From assembly GCA_963795805.1 (NCBI GenBank), contig CAWCIV010000001.1:1054001-1118000 (forward strand): a stretch of 64,000 nt of DNA, given 5' to 3'. The position numbers and the translations under genes are program-made. Source of the DNA: JALYYC01 sp963795805. GTDB taxonomy: Bacteria; Chloroflexota; Dormibacteria; CF-121. The notes beneath the pieces are model-generated. The model had not been told where the DNA came from. It did not search any database and saw only the letters and a program-made list of their open reading frames with translations. This document shows, piece after piece, positions 1 to 8,407 of this stretch. Position 1 is the first letter of the stretch; every line of letters begins with the position of its first letter.

Positions 1-804
1 CTGGGGAAGCCGCTCTGGCAGGTTCTTGGCGGCCGGTCCGATCGTCTCATCGCCTACGTCTCGAGCGGCGAGCGCGCGGCGCCGGAGGAGCGGGTCCGCC
101 GAGTCGGAGCGCTACGGAAGGCCGGGGTCCGCGCCACGAAGATCCGCCTCGGGCATGCGGACTGGCGTGAGGATGTCGAGGTCGTGCAGCAGGTCCGATC
201 AGCCGTCGGGTCGGAGATGGCAATCATGGTCGACGCCAACCAGGGATGGCGAATGGCGGGCGACCAGCGCACGCCGTGGGATCTTCCGACAGCGATTGCC
301 TGCGCCCACGCGCTGGAGCGGTGCGACGTCTACTGGCTCGAGGAGGCGCTCCCAACCTGGAACGTCGACGGCTATGCGCAACTTCGATCCCGGACATCGG
401 TCCGGCTGGCGGCGGGTGAGATGGTGCGCAGCCTCTACGAGGCCCGCGATCTCGTCGTGCGCGGCGGTATCGACGTCGTGCAGCCGGACGTCGTCCTGGC
501 CGGCGGCATCGGCGGCTGCCGGAAGATCGCGGCGCTCACCGACCTCTTTGGGCGGTCATTCTCCCCGCACACGTGGTCGACCGGGATGGGCTTGCTGGCC
601 AATCTGCACGTCGCCTGCGCGGTCTCGACCACCCCGTTCATCGAGGTGCCCTACGACGCACCGGCCTGGAGCAGTGAGCGCCGCGACTGGATGCTGCCCA
701 CGCCGATGCAAATCGACGCGGACGGAACGATCAAGCCACCGCCGGGTCCGGGGCTGGGCGCGACGCCCGACCTGGACGCGATCGAAAAGTACCGAATCGC
801 ATGA
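1..804 (+). CDS. Mandelate racemase/muconate lactonizing enzyme family protein (5' partial)
   Basis: Enolase-superfamily C-terminal barrel; the gene runs in from the left edge, so the N-terminal capping domain is missing. Frame 1 is open from base 1 and begins with GKPLWQVLGG, a hallmark of this family. Visible active-site elements are a TKIRLG strand (catalytic Lys region), the metal Asp in VDANQGW (about codon 77), the metal Glu in WLEEAL (about codon 115), LAAGE, and a His in SPHTW (about codon 190). These enzymes abstract a proton alpha to a carboxylate (racemase, epimerase, dehydratase); the substrate cannot be read from sequence. It overlaps the next gene by ATGA, so the two are translationally coupled. 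Confidence 0.9.
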   Translation: MGKPLWQVLGGRSDRLIAYVSSGERAAPEERVRRVGALRKAGVRATKIRLGHADWREDVEVVQQVRSAVGSEMAIMVDANQGWRMAGDQRTPWDLPTAIACAHALERCDVYWLEEALPTWNVDGYAQLRSRTSVRLAAGEMVRSLYEARDLVVRGGIDVVQPDVVLAGGIGGCRKIAALTDLFGRSFSPHTWSTGMGLLANLHVACAVSTTPFIEVPYDAPAWSSERRDWMLPTPMQIDADGTIKPPPGPGLGATPDLDAIEKYRIA

Positions 805-1940
805 CGGCTCCCATCCACATGACCGCCGCCGTCCTCAGGGAGTTTGGGCAGCCCCAGAAGACGGAGGAGGTCATCCTCGACCCACCCGGACCGGGTGAGG
901 TCCTGGTCAAGGTGGGCGCCGCGGGAGTGTGTCACTCCGACCTACGGCTCGCTGAGGGCAACCTCGGCATGTTTCGGATCCCGATCATCCTGGGCCACGA
1001 GGGCGCCGGGGTGGTGGTCACGCTTGGCCAGGGCGTTACCCATGTGAAGCCGGGCGACCACGTCGCCTTCTGCATCATCCCGGCCTGCGGCGCATGCGGC
1101 CCCTGCAGGGAAGGCAAACCAACGCTCTGCGAGGTTGCCGGGCGCAACGGCGGTCGCGGCACGCTGATGGACGGGACGAGCCGCCTCCAGCTCGCGTCCG
1201 GCGAGCCGCTGAAGCACTTTCTGTTCGTTTCGTGCTTCGCTGAATACGCCGTCGTGCCGGCGGCATCGGCGGTTCCGATTCCGGCGTCACTGCCGCTCTG
1301 GCAGGCGGCCTTGCTGGGCTGTGCCGTGATCACGGGCGTCGGCGCGGTGCGCAATGTCGCGCGCGTTCAGCGCGGCGACAGTGTTTGCGTCATCGGCGCC
1401 GGCGGCGTTGGCTTGCAGATCATCAAGGCGGCGCAGCTCGCCGGCGCCGAACGCATCATTGTTGTCGACCGAAACACGGAGAAGCTCGACCGGGCCATCA
1501 GCCAGGGGGCGACCGATGCGGTCGACTCATCGCAGGCGGATCCGGCCGCGCGAGTTCGTGAGGTTTCCAACGGCGGGGTCGACCACGCCATCGAGGCCGT
1601 CGGGATCCCCGCGACGATCCGGCTGGCCTGGGACGTCCTGCGTCCTGGCGGCAGCGCCGTGGTGGTCGGACTGGCGGCCGTCGGCGCGGAAGTCTCCATC
1701 CCGGCGATCGAATTCCTTTCGGCCAAGAACCTCAAAGGCTGCTACTACGGCTCAGGCAACCCCGCCGCGGAGCTCCCCGAGCTGGCCGAGATGGCGGCGT
1801 CGGGCCGTTTTCCCCTGGCCGAATCGGTGTCACACTTCACCGACCTCGACGGCATCGATGAGGCGTTCGAGCGCATGAACAAGAGTGTGGGTGCCCGCAC
1901 CGTCATCGTGGTCGACAAGGCCATCGCCGGCGCACTGTAG
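801..1940 (+). CDS. Zinc-dependent alcohol dehydrogenase (MDR superfamily)
   Basis: Full-length 379-residue medium-chain dehydrogenase. Cys and Asp of GVCHSD and GHEGAG give the catalytic zinc region. The cluster CGACGPCREGKPTLC (about residues 94-110) holds the four structural-zinc cysteines. GAGGVG (about 199-204) followed by VVDRN is the NAD(P) Rossmann motif with an acidic residue favouring NAD. It probably oxidises an alcohol made from, or shared with, the product of the upstream enolase-family enzyme. The start ATG sits in the ATGA overlap with that gene. Family is certain, substrate unknown. Confidence 0.92.
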   Translation: MTAPIHMTAAVLREFGQPQKTEEVILDPPGPGEVLVKVGAAGVCHSDLRLAEGNLGMFRIPIILGHEGAGVVVTLGQGVTHVKPGDHVAFCIIPACGACGPCREGKPTLCEVAGRNGGRGTLMDGTSRLQLASGEPLKHFLFVSCFAEYAVVPAASAVPIPASLPLWQAALLGCAVITGVGAVRNVARVQRGDSVCVIGAGGVGLQIIKAAQLAGAERIIVVDRNTEKLDRAISQGATDAVDSSQADPAARVREVSNGGVDHAIEAVGIPATIRLAWDVLRPGGSAVVVGLAAVGAEVSIPAIEFLSAKNLKGCYYGSGNPAAELPELAEMAASGRFPLAESVSHFTDLDGIDEAFERMNKSVGARTVIVVDKAIAGAL

Positions 1941-1975
1941 GTTCTATCCGGCCGCCTGTCCGCGACGCTAATCCA

Positions 1976-2004
1976 TTGCACTATGCGGCGTACTGACGTA
2001 GTAT
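1976..2004 (+). promoter_or_regulatory. Candidate sigma-70-type promoter upstream of the PKD gene
   Basis: TTGCAC (1976-1981) and TAGTAT (1999-2004) are separated by exactly 17 bases in the 302-base gap between the dehydrogenase and the secreted PKD protein. Match to consensus is moderate. It would give a leader of about 230 bases. Confidence 0.3.
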
Positions 2005-2140
2005 CCGCTTCTAGGCATTTACGCCGATTCGGCAGCTCGCGCATCGGCGAGCTGGAGAGGGGAGCCCGGGCGCGAGGTGAAGAGGGGCGGGACGCCGATG
2101 GTGACGGTCCTATGAGCTTGGGCACCAACGAGCGCTTGGA

Positions 2141-2167
2141 AAGGAGGTGCCGATGACAGACCCCTAA
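2141..2167 (+). other. Strong ribosome binding site followed by a four-codon ORF (MTDP)
   Basis: An excellent Shine-Dalgarno sequence AAGGAGGT (2141-2148) is followed at 2153 by ATG and, after only four codons, a TAA stop (2165-2167). It lies about 75 bases before the PKD gene. It may be a leader mini-ORF, or the start of a gene that has since been lost. The rest of 1941-2242 shows no gene. Confidence 0.35.
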
Positions 2168-2242
2168 CCACTGTCGTCCTGCAGCGTGCCTGCAGTCACC
2201 AAATTGCTTTACCTAGAGTGAAACTCAAGGGGCAAGACCGAG

Positions 2243-4258
2243 ATGTCGAAGATGCGAACGCGATTAGCGACGCGGCTCAAGGCACTCGTCGTGACGCTGT
2301 CGAGCGCCGGATTGGCGACGGCGACCCTTGCCGGACCTGGCTCCACGACAGCCCTGGCGACCGGAGCGGAGGGATTCCTCTTCATCCAGCCGGGCTTCAC
2401 CCAAACGCTCTGGGGGACCGATTCTGGCTTCCTCGGCGGGGTGGCCTTCGCCACCAACGGCGACGTCCTCGCGGACCACTGTGCCGGTGGAGGAAGTTCG
2501 CTCGTTGACTACTCCCAAACCAGTACCACCTCGTCGCACGGCAGCACCCTGCACAACCACAGCGAGCTCACCAGCGACGCCGGCTGCGGGCTCGCCAACC
2601 ACCCGGACGGGACGCTCTATACCAACACAGGCGGCGGTGTCGTGAACCTCGACGCCTCGACCGGAGCGTTTATCAGGGGACCGTTCGGCCATTTCGGAAA
2701 CGCGCTCGGTATCGCCACCGACCCGCAAACCGGAAACCTCGTCTACGTAGGAGACGCGGCTAGCGGCTACAACCTCTTCTTCGTCAACAGCTCCTTCACC
2801 AGTTCAGGCACGTTCTCCACCGCCGACACAGGGGACTTCAAGGATCAGATCTCGTGGAGTCCCGACGGCAACTTCCTGTTCGTGTCCAATCGCGCCTCCC
2901 CCCGCAAGCTGGAGATCCTCAACCGCAACGGAGGACTCGTCCAGAACGCGATCATGGCGAGCGAGCCTGACGGCATCGCCTTCCATGCGACGACTCCGCA
3001 GTTCGTGCTGACCAACAACACCGACGGCACCATGACCCGTTTCGACTTTCCAGCCAACGACTACACGGCGCCGCCAACCCAGACGGTGTTCGCGTCCGGC
3101 GGTTACCGGGGCGACATGAGTGCAGTCGGAGGCGACGGATGCTTGTACCTCACGCAGAACGGGACCCGTTACGCCGATGGAGTCGCCACGGGGGAGGACA
3201 GTATCCTGCAGATCTGCGGGGGGTTTGCCCCGACAGCTGGAGATGCCGCCATTTCCGCTACAGGCACGACCTTCAGCGCAACCGAAGGGCAGCCGCAGAC
3301 TGCGACCGTCGCCACCGTCACCGACGGCGATGCTAACGACACGGCGGTCGAGTACAGCGCAACGATCGACTGGGGCGATGGCTCGACAAGCGCAGGAGCC
3401 GTAAATGGACCTAACGGCGGACCCTACAGCGTTACCGGTTCTCACACCTACCAAGAGGAAGGGTCCTATAGGGTGATCGTCCACATAACGGACAGCGACA
3501 GCACGAACACCGCTGATGCGACGTCGACCGCGAATGTCGGGGACGCCGGCCTCAGTTCGAGCTGTGCCACGCCGCCGGCGAGTGCCCAGACCTTCAATGG
3601 AACGACGGCGACCTTTACAGACGCCAACCCGTTCGCAACCAGCGCCGACTTCACGGCCACAATCAACTGGGGTGACGGCTCCAGCTCAGCCGGAACGGTC
3701 TCCGGGGGACCCGGCGCTGGGCCCTACACCGTGAGCGGAAGCCACACCTACAGCTCGACCGGGCCATTCACGATCACGACCACCATCAATGACGACGGCG
3801 GCAGCACCACATCCGCGACCTGCGGCGCTGTCGTGGGTGCCTTCCCGACCAGCAATGGCGGCACCTTCGTGGTCGGCGATCTGGAGGCGATGGCGCCACC
3901 CATGATCGGCAACTCGCTCACCTGGTGGGGCAGCCAGTGGGCGAAGATCAATGATATGAGCGGCGGATCTGGACCGAGGTCGTTCAAGGGTTTCGCCGAG
4001 GGCTCGCCATCTCCCCTGCCTGACGTGACCAAGCTGTGCGGCATGACCTGGACGACGGACCCCGGCAATTCCGCACCGCCGCCGGCGAGCGTGCCCGCCG
4101 ACATGTTCGTGTTTGTCTCGAGTCACATCGTCAAGAACGGATCGGTCATCTCTGGTGACATCCGAGAGGTCATCGTGGTCAAGACCAATCCTGGTTACGC
4201 TCCTAACCCCGGTCACCCGGGAACTGGGACGGAGGAGGCCATCGTCTGCACCAGCTAG
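2243..4258 (+). CDS. Secreted beta-propeller-like protein with two PKD domains
   Basis: 671 residues. The N-terminus (RTRLATRLKALVVTLSSAGLATATLA) is a signal peptide, so the protein is exported. Residues about 45-330 contain repeated propeller-like strands (GVAFATNGDV, NALGIATDPQTGNLVYVGD, ISWSPDGNFLFVSNR, DGIAFHATTPQFVLTNN), as in NHL/SMP-30-like folds. Two PKD domains follow, each with a WGDGS core and a GSHTY strand (about 365-425 and 460-520). A Gly/Pro-rich C-terminal module of about 130 residues has no family I recognise. It is probably an extracellular binding protein. No sortase motif or C-terminal membrane anchor is visible. Codon use (more AAC/ACC) differs mildly from the catabolic genes around it. 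Confidence 0.8.
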   Translation: MSKMRTRLATRLKALVVTLSSAGLATATLAGPGSTTALATGAEGFLFIQPGFTQTLWGTDSGFLGGVAFATNGDVLADHCAGGGSSLVDYSQTSTTSSHGSTLHNHSELTSDAGCGLANHPDGTLYTNTGGGVVNLDASTGAFIRGPFGHFGNALGIATDPQTGNLVYVGDAASGYNLFFVNSSFTSSGTFSTADTGDFKDQISWSPDGNFLFVSNRASPRKLEILNRNGGLVQNAIMASEPDGIAFHATTPQFVLTNNTDGTMTRFDFPANDYTAPPTQTVFASGGYRGDMSAVGGDGCLYLTQNGTRYADGVATGEDSILQICGGFAPTAGDAAISATGTTFSATEGQPQTATVATVTDGDANDTAVEYSATIDWGDGSTSAGAVNGPNGGPYSVTGSHTYQEEGSYRVIVHITDSDSTNTADATSTANVGDAGLSSSCATPPASAQTFNGTTATFTDANPFATSADFTATINWGDGSSSAGTVSGGPGAGPYTVSGSHTYSSTGPFTITTTINDDGGSTTSATCGAVVGAFPTSNGGTFVVGDLEAMAPPMIGNSLTWWGSQWAKINDMSGGSGPRSFKGFAEGSPSPLPDVTKLCGMTWTTDPGNSAPPPASVPADMFVFVSSHIVKNGSVISGDIREVIVVKTNPGYAPNPGHPGTGTEEAIVCTS

Positions 4259-4276
4259 GCAGACTGTAATCCCCGT

Positions 4277-4301
4277 GGGGAGGGCCGATCAGGCCCTCCC
4301 C
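4277..4301 (+). terminator. Terminator-like hairpin after the PKD gene
   Basis: Perfect 10-bp stem GGGGAGGGCC/GGCCCTCCCC with a 5-base loop, 18 bases after the stop codon. No T-tract follows. It separates this gene from the convergent oxidase gene and could act in both directions. Confidence 0.65.
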
Positions 4302-4337
4302 AATGCGCGATCTCTGCTTGGTGCGCCGCACAATCGT

Positions 4338-5672
4338 TTAGCTCCAGGGGAACGGCGAGTGGCTCACCGGGTGGAGCTTGCCTTCCTCGTAGCGGCGGTA
4401 CCGGAAGGGCTCGAGCAGGCCTTGCTTCTCGTCCATGAGCTCCTTGGCGACCAGCGCCCCGACGCCGATCATCTTGTAGCCATGGTTGGAGTCCGCGATG
4501 ACGTAGGCGTTCTGGCGGAAGACGTCGAAGACCGGGAAGCTATCCGGGGTGAAGGCACCGATGCCGCCCGACGGCGCCTTGTGGTACAGGCCTCGCTTGC
4601 CTTCGAAGCGCTTATGACAGTGCGCCAGGCCTGAGGTCCAGAACCGCTCGAACTCCGGGCCGACGGTGAACTCCTTGCTCAACGGCCCGTAGGGGTCGAC
4701 GTGAACCTGGTCGGCCGGCTGCTCGACTTTATAGGGCATCGCGCCGCCCTGGACGCCGTTGAAGTTGAGGTCGGGTTTGTAATAGATTCCCCACAACCTG
4801 TCGGTGACCAGCGAGCCGTCTTCGCCGTCCTCGAGCGGCACATCCGTATCGACATGGATCACGGGCGGCATCTTGCCGTGGGCATCGAGCAGATAGTTGG
4901 GATCGACGCCCAGGGTCCCCTCCTGCAGGCACCAGTAGGTCCACATCGGCCGCTCGTACCGCTTGCCATCGCGACCAAGCACATTGACAGTCTTGGGCAG
5001 CTCGAGCTGGTTCCACAGGTCGCGGACCCAGGGGCCCGCCGCCACGATCAGGTGCTCGCAGGCGATCTCGCCCTGGTCGGTTTCGACGCCCACCACGGCG
5101 CCGTTCTGCACCTTGATGCCCGTGACACGGACCGGCATCCGGATTTCCACCCCCTCGGCCTGCGCCTTGGCCGCAAGGGCCTTCATCGAGTGCATGTTCT
5201 CGGCATAGCCGCCCTTCTTCTCGTGCAGGACGCTGGTGATGCCCCGCGCCTGCCAGTCAGGGAACATGTCGCACATGTACTTGCGGCACTCGGCCTCGCC
5301 TTCGACGAACACGGAGTCATAGCCGATCGCCCGCTGCTCGTCGTAGACCTGCGCGACGTCGGCGTGCATCACCTCCGGCGAGATCTGCATGAAGCCGACC
5401 GGATGGTAGTGAAACGCTTCCGGGTCTGATTCCCAGACCTTGACGTTGTGCGCCATCAGCGCGCGCATCGCCGGCTGGAAATAGTTGTTGCGGACGACGC
5501 CGCAGGCCAGGCCCGACGGGCCGGCGCCGATGCCGGTCTTATCGATGATCAGGACGTCATCGCCCGTGCCGGTCCCACGCGCCTTGAGCTCTTTGGCGAG
5601 ATGCCATCCAGTGGAGAGACCATGAACGCCGGCACCGATGATGAGGTACCGCACGCGATTCTTTGCAGCCAC
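4338..5672 (-). CDS. FAD-dependent oxidoreductase, sarcosine oxidase beta-like (stand-alone)
   Basis: 444 residues of the DAO/GlyOx family. The N-terminal dinucleotide-binding motif is YLIIGAGVHGLSTGWHLA with IIDKTGIGAG after it, and the conserved C-terminal segment is DSNHGYKMIGVGALVAKELMD. Such enzymes oxidise N-methyl or secondary amino acids (sarcosine, dimethylglycine, proline betaine derivatives) with FAD. It is about 10 kb from the soxDAGB genes and has no alpha, gamma or delta partner beside it, so it may act alone. The start is GTG at 5672 with only a weak ribosome site; an in-frame GTG six codons later is an alternative. It is divergent from the amidase gene. Confidence 0.85.
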   Translation of the reverse strand: MAAKNRVRYLIIGAGVHGLSTGWHLAKELKARGTGTGDDVLIIDKTGIGAGPSGLACGVVRNNYFQPAMRALMAHNVKVWESDPEAFHYHPVGFMQISPEVMHADVAQVYDEQRAIGYDSVFVEGEAECRKYMCDMFPDWQARGITSVLHEKKGGYAENMHSMKALAAKAQAEGVEIRMPVRVTGIKVQNGAVVGVETDQGEIACEHLIVAAGPWVRDLWNQLELPKTVNVLGRDGKRYERPMWTYWCLQEGTLGVDPNYLLDAHGKMPPVIHVDTDVPLEDGEDGSLVTDRLWGIYYKPDLNFNGVQGGAMPYKVEQPADQVHVDPYGPLSKEFTVGPEFERFWTSGLAHCHKRFEGKRGLYHKAPSGGIGAFTPDSFPVFDVFRQNAYVIADSNHGYKMIGVGALVAKELMDEKQGLLEPFRYRRYEEGKLHPVSHSPFPWS

Positions 5673-5752
5673 TGACTGCCAATATTAGGGGCGCGTCGGC
5701 ACCGGCGCAACTCTCGAGGTCGAAGACGTACGATACGGCCCGAGGTCCATTG

Positions 5753-6547
5753 ATGCCATTCCTGCTCGCTGTCGCACAGCTGCGCGCAGTCCGAGCGGAC
5801 AAGGACGCCAACCTCGCGAACCTCGCCGCTGCGATGGAGAACGCCGCATCATCCGGAGCCCAGGCGATCCTCTTTCCGGAGCTGGCCCTGACCGGGTACG
5901 TGATTCACGACGACATTCGGCCACTCGCGGAACCGCGCACCGGCCCGAGCCTGAAGCAGCTCGGTGAGCTGGCCCGTCGCCACAGATTGTTGACGATCTG
6001 CGGCTGGCCCGAGACCGACGGCAACGGGCGAATCTACAACAGCGCCGCCGTCATCGAGCGTGACGGCTCTCTTGTGGCCGCGTACCGGAAGACGCACCTG
6101 TGGGACAAGGAGGTCGACATCTTCGCCGCGGGTGACCGGCTGGCGGCCTTTGACACGAGCCTCGGCCGGATCGGCGTCGCGATTTGCTATGACATGGAGT
6201 TTCCGGAAACGGCCAGGCTGCTCGCCCTGGACGGCGCGCGGATCGTGCTGACGCCGACCGCTACGACGGATCCCTTCGCTGGCTACCAGGCCGTCTACAC
6301 CCGCGCGCGGGCGATGGAGAACAGCATCTACGTCGCCACGGCCAACACGGTCGGCGAGTTCGACGGTCGCCAGTTCTTTGGCGAAAGCTCGCTCGTGGAT
6401 CCGTCTGGTCACGTCATGCAAATGGCTGGCCGGAGCGACGAGATCCTGTTGGGCGAGATCGATTTGGCGTCGACCCATCCGGCGGTCGGCTCCCTGCGAT
6501 ACCTGGCCAGCCGGCGCCCCGAGCTCTACCGAGGGCTGGCCGATTAG
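5753..6547 (+). CDS. Carbon-nitrogen hydrolase (nitrilase superfamily amidase)
   Basis: 264 residues. The catalytic triad is visible: Glu in LFPELALTGY (about 43), Lys in YRKTHLW (about 112) and Cys in ICYDMEFPE (about 146). The family hydrolyses amides or N-carbamoyl compounds. A longer reading starting at 5663 would run back into the divergent gene, so the ATG at 5753 is chosen. Eight bases separate it from the dehydrogenase gene, suggesting one transcript. In context it probably cleaves an amide intermediate of the N-methyl compound pathway. Confidence 0.88.
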   Translation: MPFLLAVAQLRAVRADKDANLANLAAAMENAASSGAQAILFPELALTGYVIHDDIRPLAEPRTGPSLKQLGELARRHRLLTICGWPETDGNGRIYNSAAVIERDGSLVAAYRKTHLWDKEVDIFAAGDRLAAFDTSLGRIGVAICYDMEFPETARLLALDGARIVLTPTATTDPFAGYQAVYTRARAMENSIYVATANTVGEFDGRQFFGESSLVDPSGHVMQMAGRSDEILLGEIDLASTHPAVGSLRYLASRRPELYRGLAD

Positions 6548-6554
6548 CAAGGTC

Positions 6555-7526
6555 GTGATCACGGACGCCGGCAGAATGCTCGAGCCGGCGATGGCAACGA
6601 TGAAGGCCGCAGGGGCAGACTTCGAACTCCTCCCTGACGGCCTCGATCCGGCGCAGGTCGCGAGCAGGGCGGCCGATGCGGACGTGATCATCGCGGCCTA
6701 CGTTCCGTTTCCGCGACCCGCGATCCTCAAGCTGAGGCAGGTCGGCCTCATCGTGCGCTGTGGGGTTGGTGTCGACACGATCGATGTCGAAGCCGCGACC
6801 GAGCACGGGATCTGGGTAGCCAACGTCCCCGACTACGGCATTCATGAGGCGGCGGACCATGCGATGCTCCTCCTGCTGGCGGCGACCCGCCATTTGACCC
6901 ATTTCCAGCAGAGCTGGCCGATCAACGGCTGGGCCTCGACCCAGTACCCGACCATCCGCCGACTCCGAGGGCGGCGGCTGGGCATCATCGGGCTCGGACG
7001 GATCGGGTCCCAGGTCGCCATCCGAGCCCGGGGCTTTGGGTTGGAGGTCGTCGCCACCAGTCCGCACCTCGACGACGCGCACCTCAGCGAGCTCGGCGTC
7101 AAGGGGATGCCACTGGATGAACTCCTCCGGACCAGCGACATCATCAGCCTCCACACGCCGCTGACAACCACAACGACGCACCTGCTCGATCAGGCCGCTT
7201 TCGCAAAGATGAAGCGCGGCGTCATCATCGTGAACACCGCTCGGGGCGCGCTGGTCGACCTCAATGCCCTGCAGACGGCTGTCGACAACGGAACGGTCGC
7301 GGCGGTCGCCCTGGATGTCCTGGAGCGGGAACCGTACCCTGACCTGTCGATGCCGTTCCTGAAAAATGCAAACGTGACCATCACGCCGCACGTCGCCTGG
7401 TATTCGGAGGACGCCGTCCGCGAGCTCGGGGTGCTGGCCGCCGAGGAGGCCTTGCGCTACCTCCGGGGTGAGCCGCCCAGGGCGGTCCTCAACCCGGGCG
7501 CCCGGAGTCACGCGAAACGCGGTTGA
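6555..7526 (+). CDS. D-isomer-specific 2-hydroxyacid dehydrogenase
   Basis: 323 residues from the GTG at 6555; the frame is open much further upstream but only within the amidase gene. NAD-binding motif GIIGLGRIGSQVA (about 140), catalytic Arg in VNTARGALVD, Glu in LDVLEREP and His in ITPHVAW give the full Arg-Glu-His set. It interconverts a 2-oxoacid and a D-2-hydroxyacid (glyoxylate/hydroxypyruvate reductase-like). Together with the amidase and oxidase genes it may process the carboxylate skeleton released during demethylation. Confidence 0.88.
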   Translation: MITDAGRMLEPAMATMKAAGADFELLPDGLDPAQVASRAADADVIIAAYVPFPRPAILKLRQVGLIVRCGVGVDTIDVEAATEHGIWVANVPDYGIHEAADHAMLLLLAATRHLTHFQQSWPINGWASTQYPTIRRLRGRRLGIIGLGRIGSQVAIRARGFGLEVVATSPHLDDAHLSELGVKGMPLDELLRTSDIISLHTPLTTTTTHLLDQAAFAKMKRGVIIVNTARGALVDLNALQTAVDNGTVAAVALDVLEREPYPDLSMPFLKNANVTITPHVAWYSEDAVRELGVLAAEEALRYLRGEPPRAVLNPGARSHAKRG

Positions 7527-7531
7527 CCATG

Positions 7532-7550
7532 CGTTGCCGTATTGGCAACG
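7532..7550. promoter_or_regulatory. Inverted repeat, candidate IclR autoregulatory operator
   Basis: CGTTGCC (7532-7538) and GGCAACG (7544-7550) form a perfect 7-bp inverted repeat with a 5-base spacer, ending 21 bases before the ATG of the IclR gene. A weaker GTTG...CAAC pair (7554-7570) follows. Position and symmetry fit an IclR-dimer site. Confidence 0.5.
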
Positions 7551-7571
7551 GCAGTTGTAACATGGGCAACA

Positions 7572-8375
7572 ATGGCCGCCGCCGATTCCGGAACCAGCCT
7601 GCGGCGTGGGCTCGCCATTCTCGATGCGCTGGCCTTAAGTGGCGGGGACCAGCAGGGATCCCTGGGGGTCGTTCGGCTGGCGCAGATGGTCGGTGATGAT
7701 AAGAGCCAGATCTCCCGCTCGCTGAAGATCCTGGCCGAGGAAGGGTTCGTCGAGCGAGATCCCGTCACCCTGGGCTATCGCGTCAGCTCGCGGTTTTTCG
7801 CGCTGGCATCGGTCGGGGGCGAGCAGCGGCTGCTGGCGATTGCCCCCGGCATGATGGCGGCCCTGGTGGGCCGGCTGAACGAACGCGTGCACCTGTCCGT
7901 GCTGCAAGGCCATGAGGTTCTCACCGTGGCGACCGAGTCACCCAACCGGGCGATCGAGGCCGCGGGATGGGTGGGCCGGACCAACCCCGTCTACTGCACG
8001 TCCTCCGGGCGCGCCCTGCTCCTCGACCACAGCCTTGACGAGCTCAAGCGCCTGCTGGCGACCGTCGGGTTCAAACGGCTCGCGCCGGGCGGACCTCGAA
8101 CCGTCGGTGAGCTCTACCGAAAGATCGAGGCAGCCCGCCCGCGTGGCTATGCCGTCGTGGAGCAGGAGTTCGAACCAGGCCTGCTGGCAGTGGCCGCTCC
8201 GGTGCGAAACTTCCAGGGTCGGATCATCGCCGCGGTCAACGTTTCGGCACCGGGCTACCGGTTCGCGCCACACGTGAAGCTGGCGGCGAAGGAAATCGTC
8301 GGGTTGGCCGGCGAGCTGTCGGCGTCGCTCGGTTACCGGCCGCCCGCGCGCGGCCAGGTCGGCAAGGCTTCGTAG
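7572..8375 (+). CDS. IclR family transcriptional regulator
   Basis: 267 residues from ATG 7572. The N-terminal winged HTH (LAQMVGDDKSQISRSLKILAEEGFVERD, about 35-62) is followed by the IclR effector domain (about 80-250) with CTSSGRALL and GYAVVEQEFEPGLLAVAAPVRN. It most likely controls the flanking catabolic genes in response to a pathway acid. An in-frame TTG at 7542 would place the start inside the inverted repeat, so the ATG is preferred. Confidence 0.88.
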   Translation: MAAADSGTSLRRGLAILDALALSGGDQQGSLGVVRLAQMVGDDKSQISRSLKILAEEGFVERDPVTLGYRVSSRFFALASVGGEQRLLAIAPGMMAALVGRLNERVHLSVLQGHEVLTVATESPNRAIEAAGWVGRTNPVYCTSSGRALLLDHSLDELKRLLATVGFKRLAPGGPRTVGELYRKIEAARPRGYAVVEQEFEPGLLAVAAPVRNFQGRIIAAVNVSAPGYRFAPHVKLAAKEIVGLAGELSASLGYRPPARGQVGKAS

Positions 8376-8407
8376 GGTCGTCATCTTGAAGAAAAGGGGT
8401 AGTGGGA

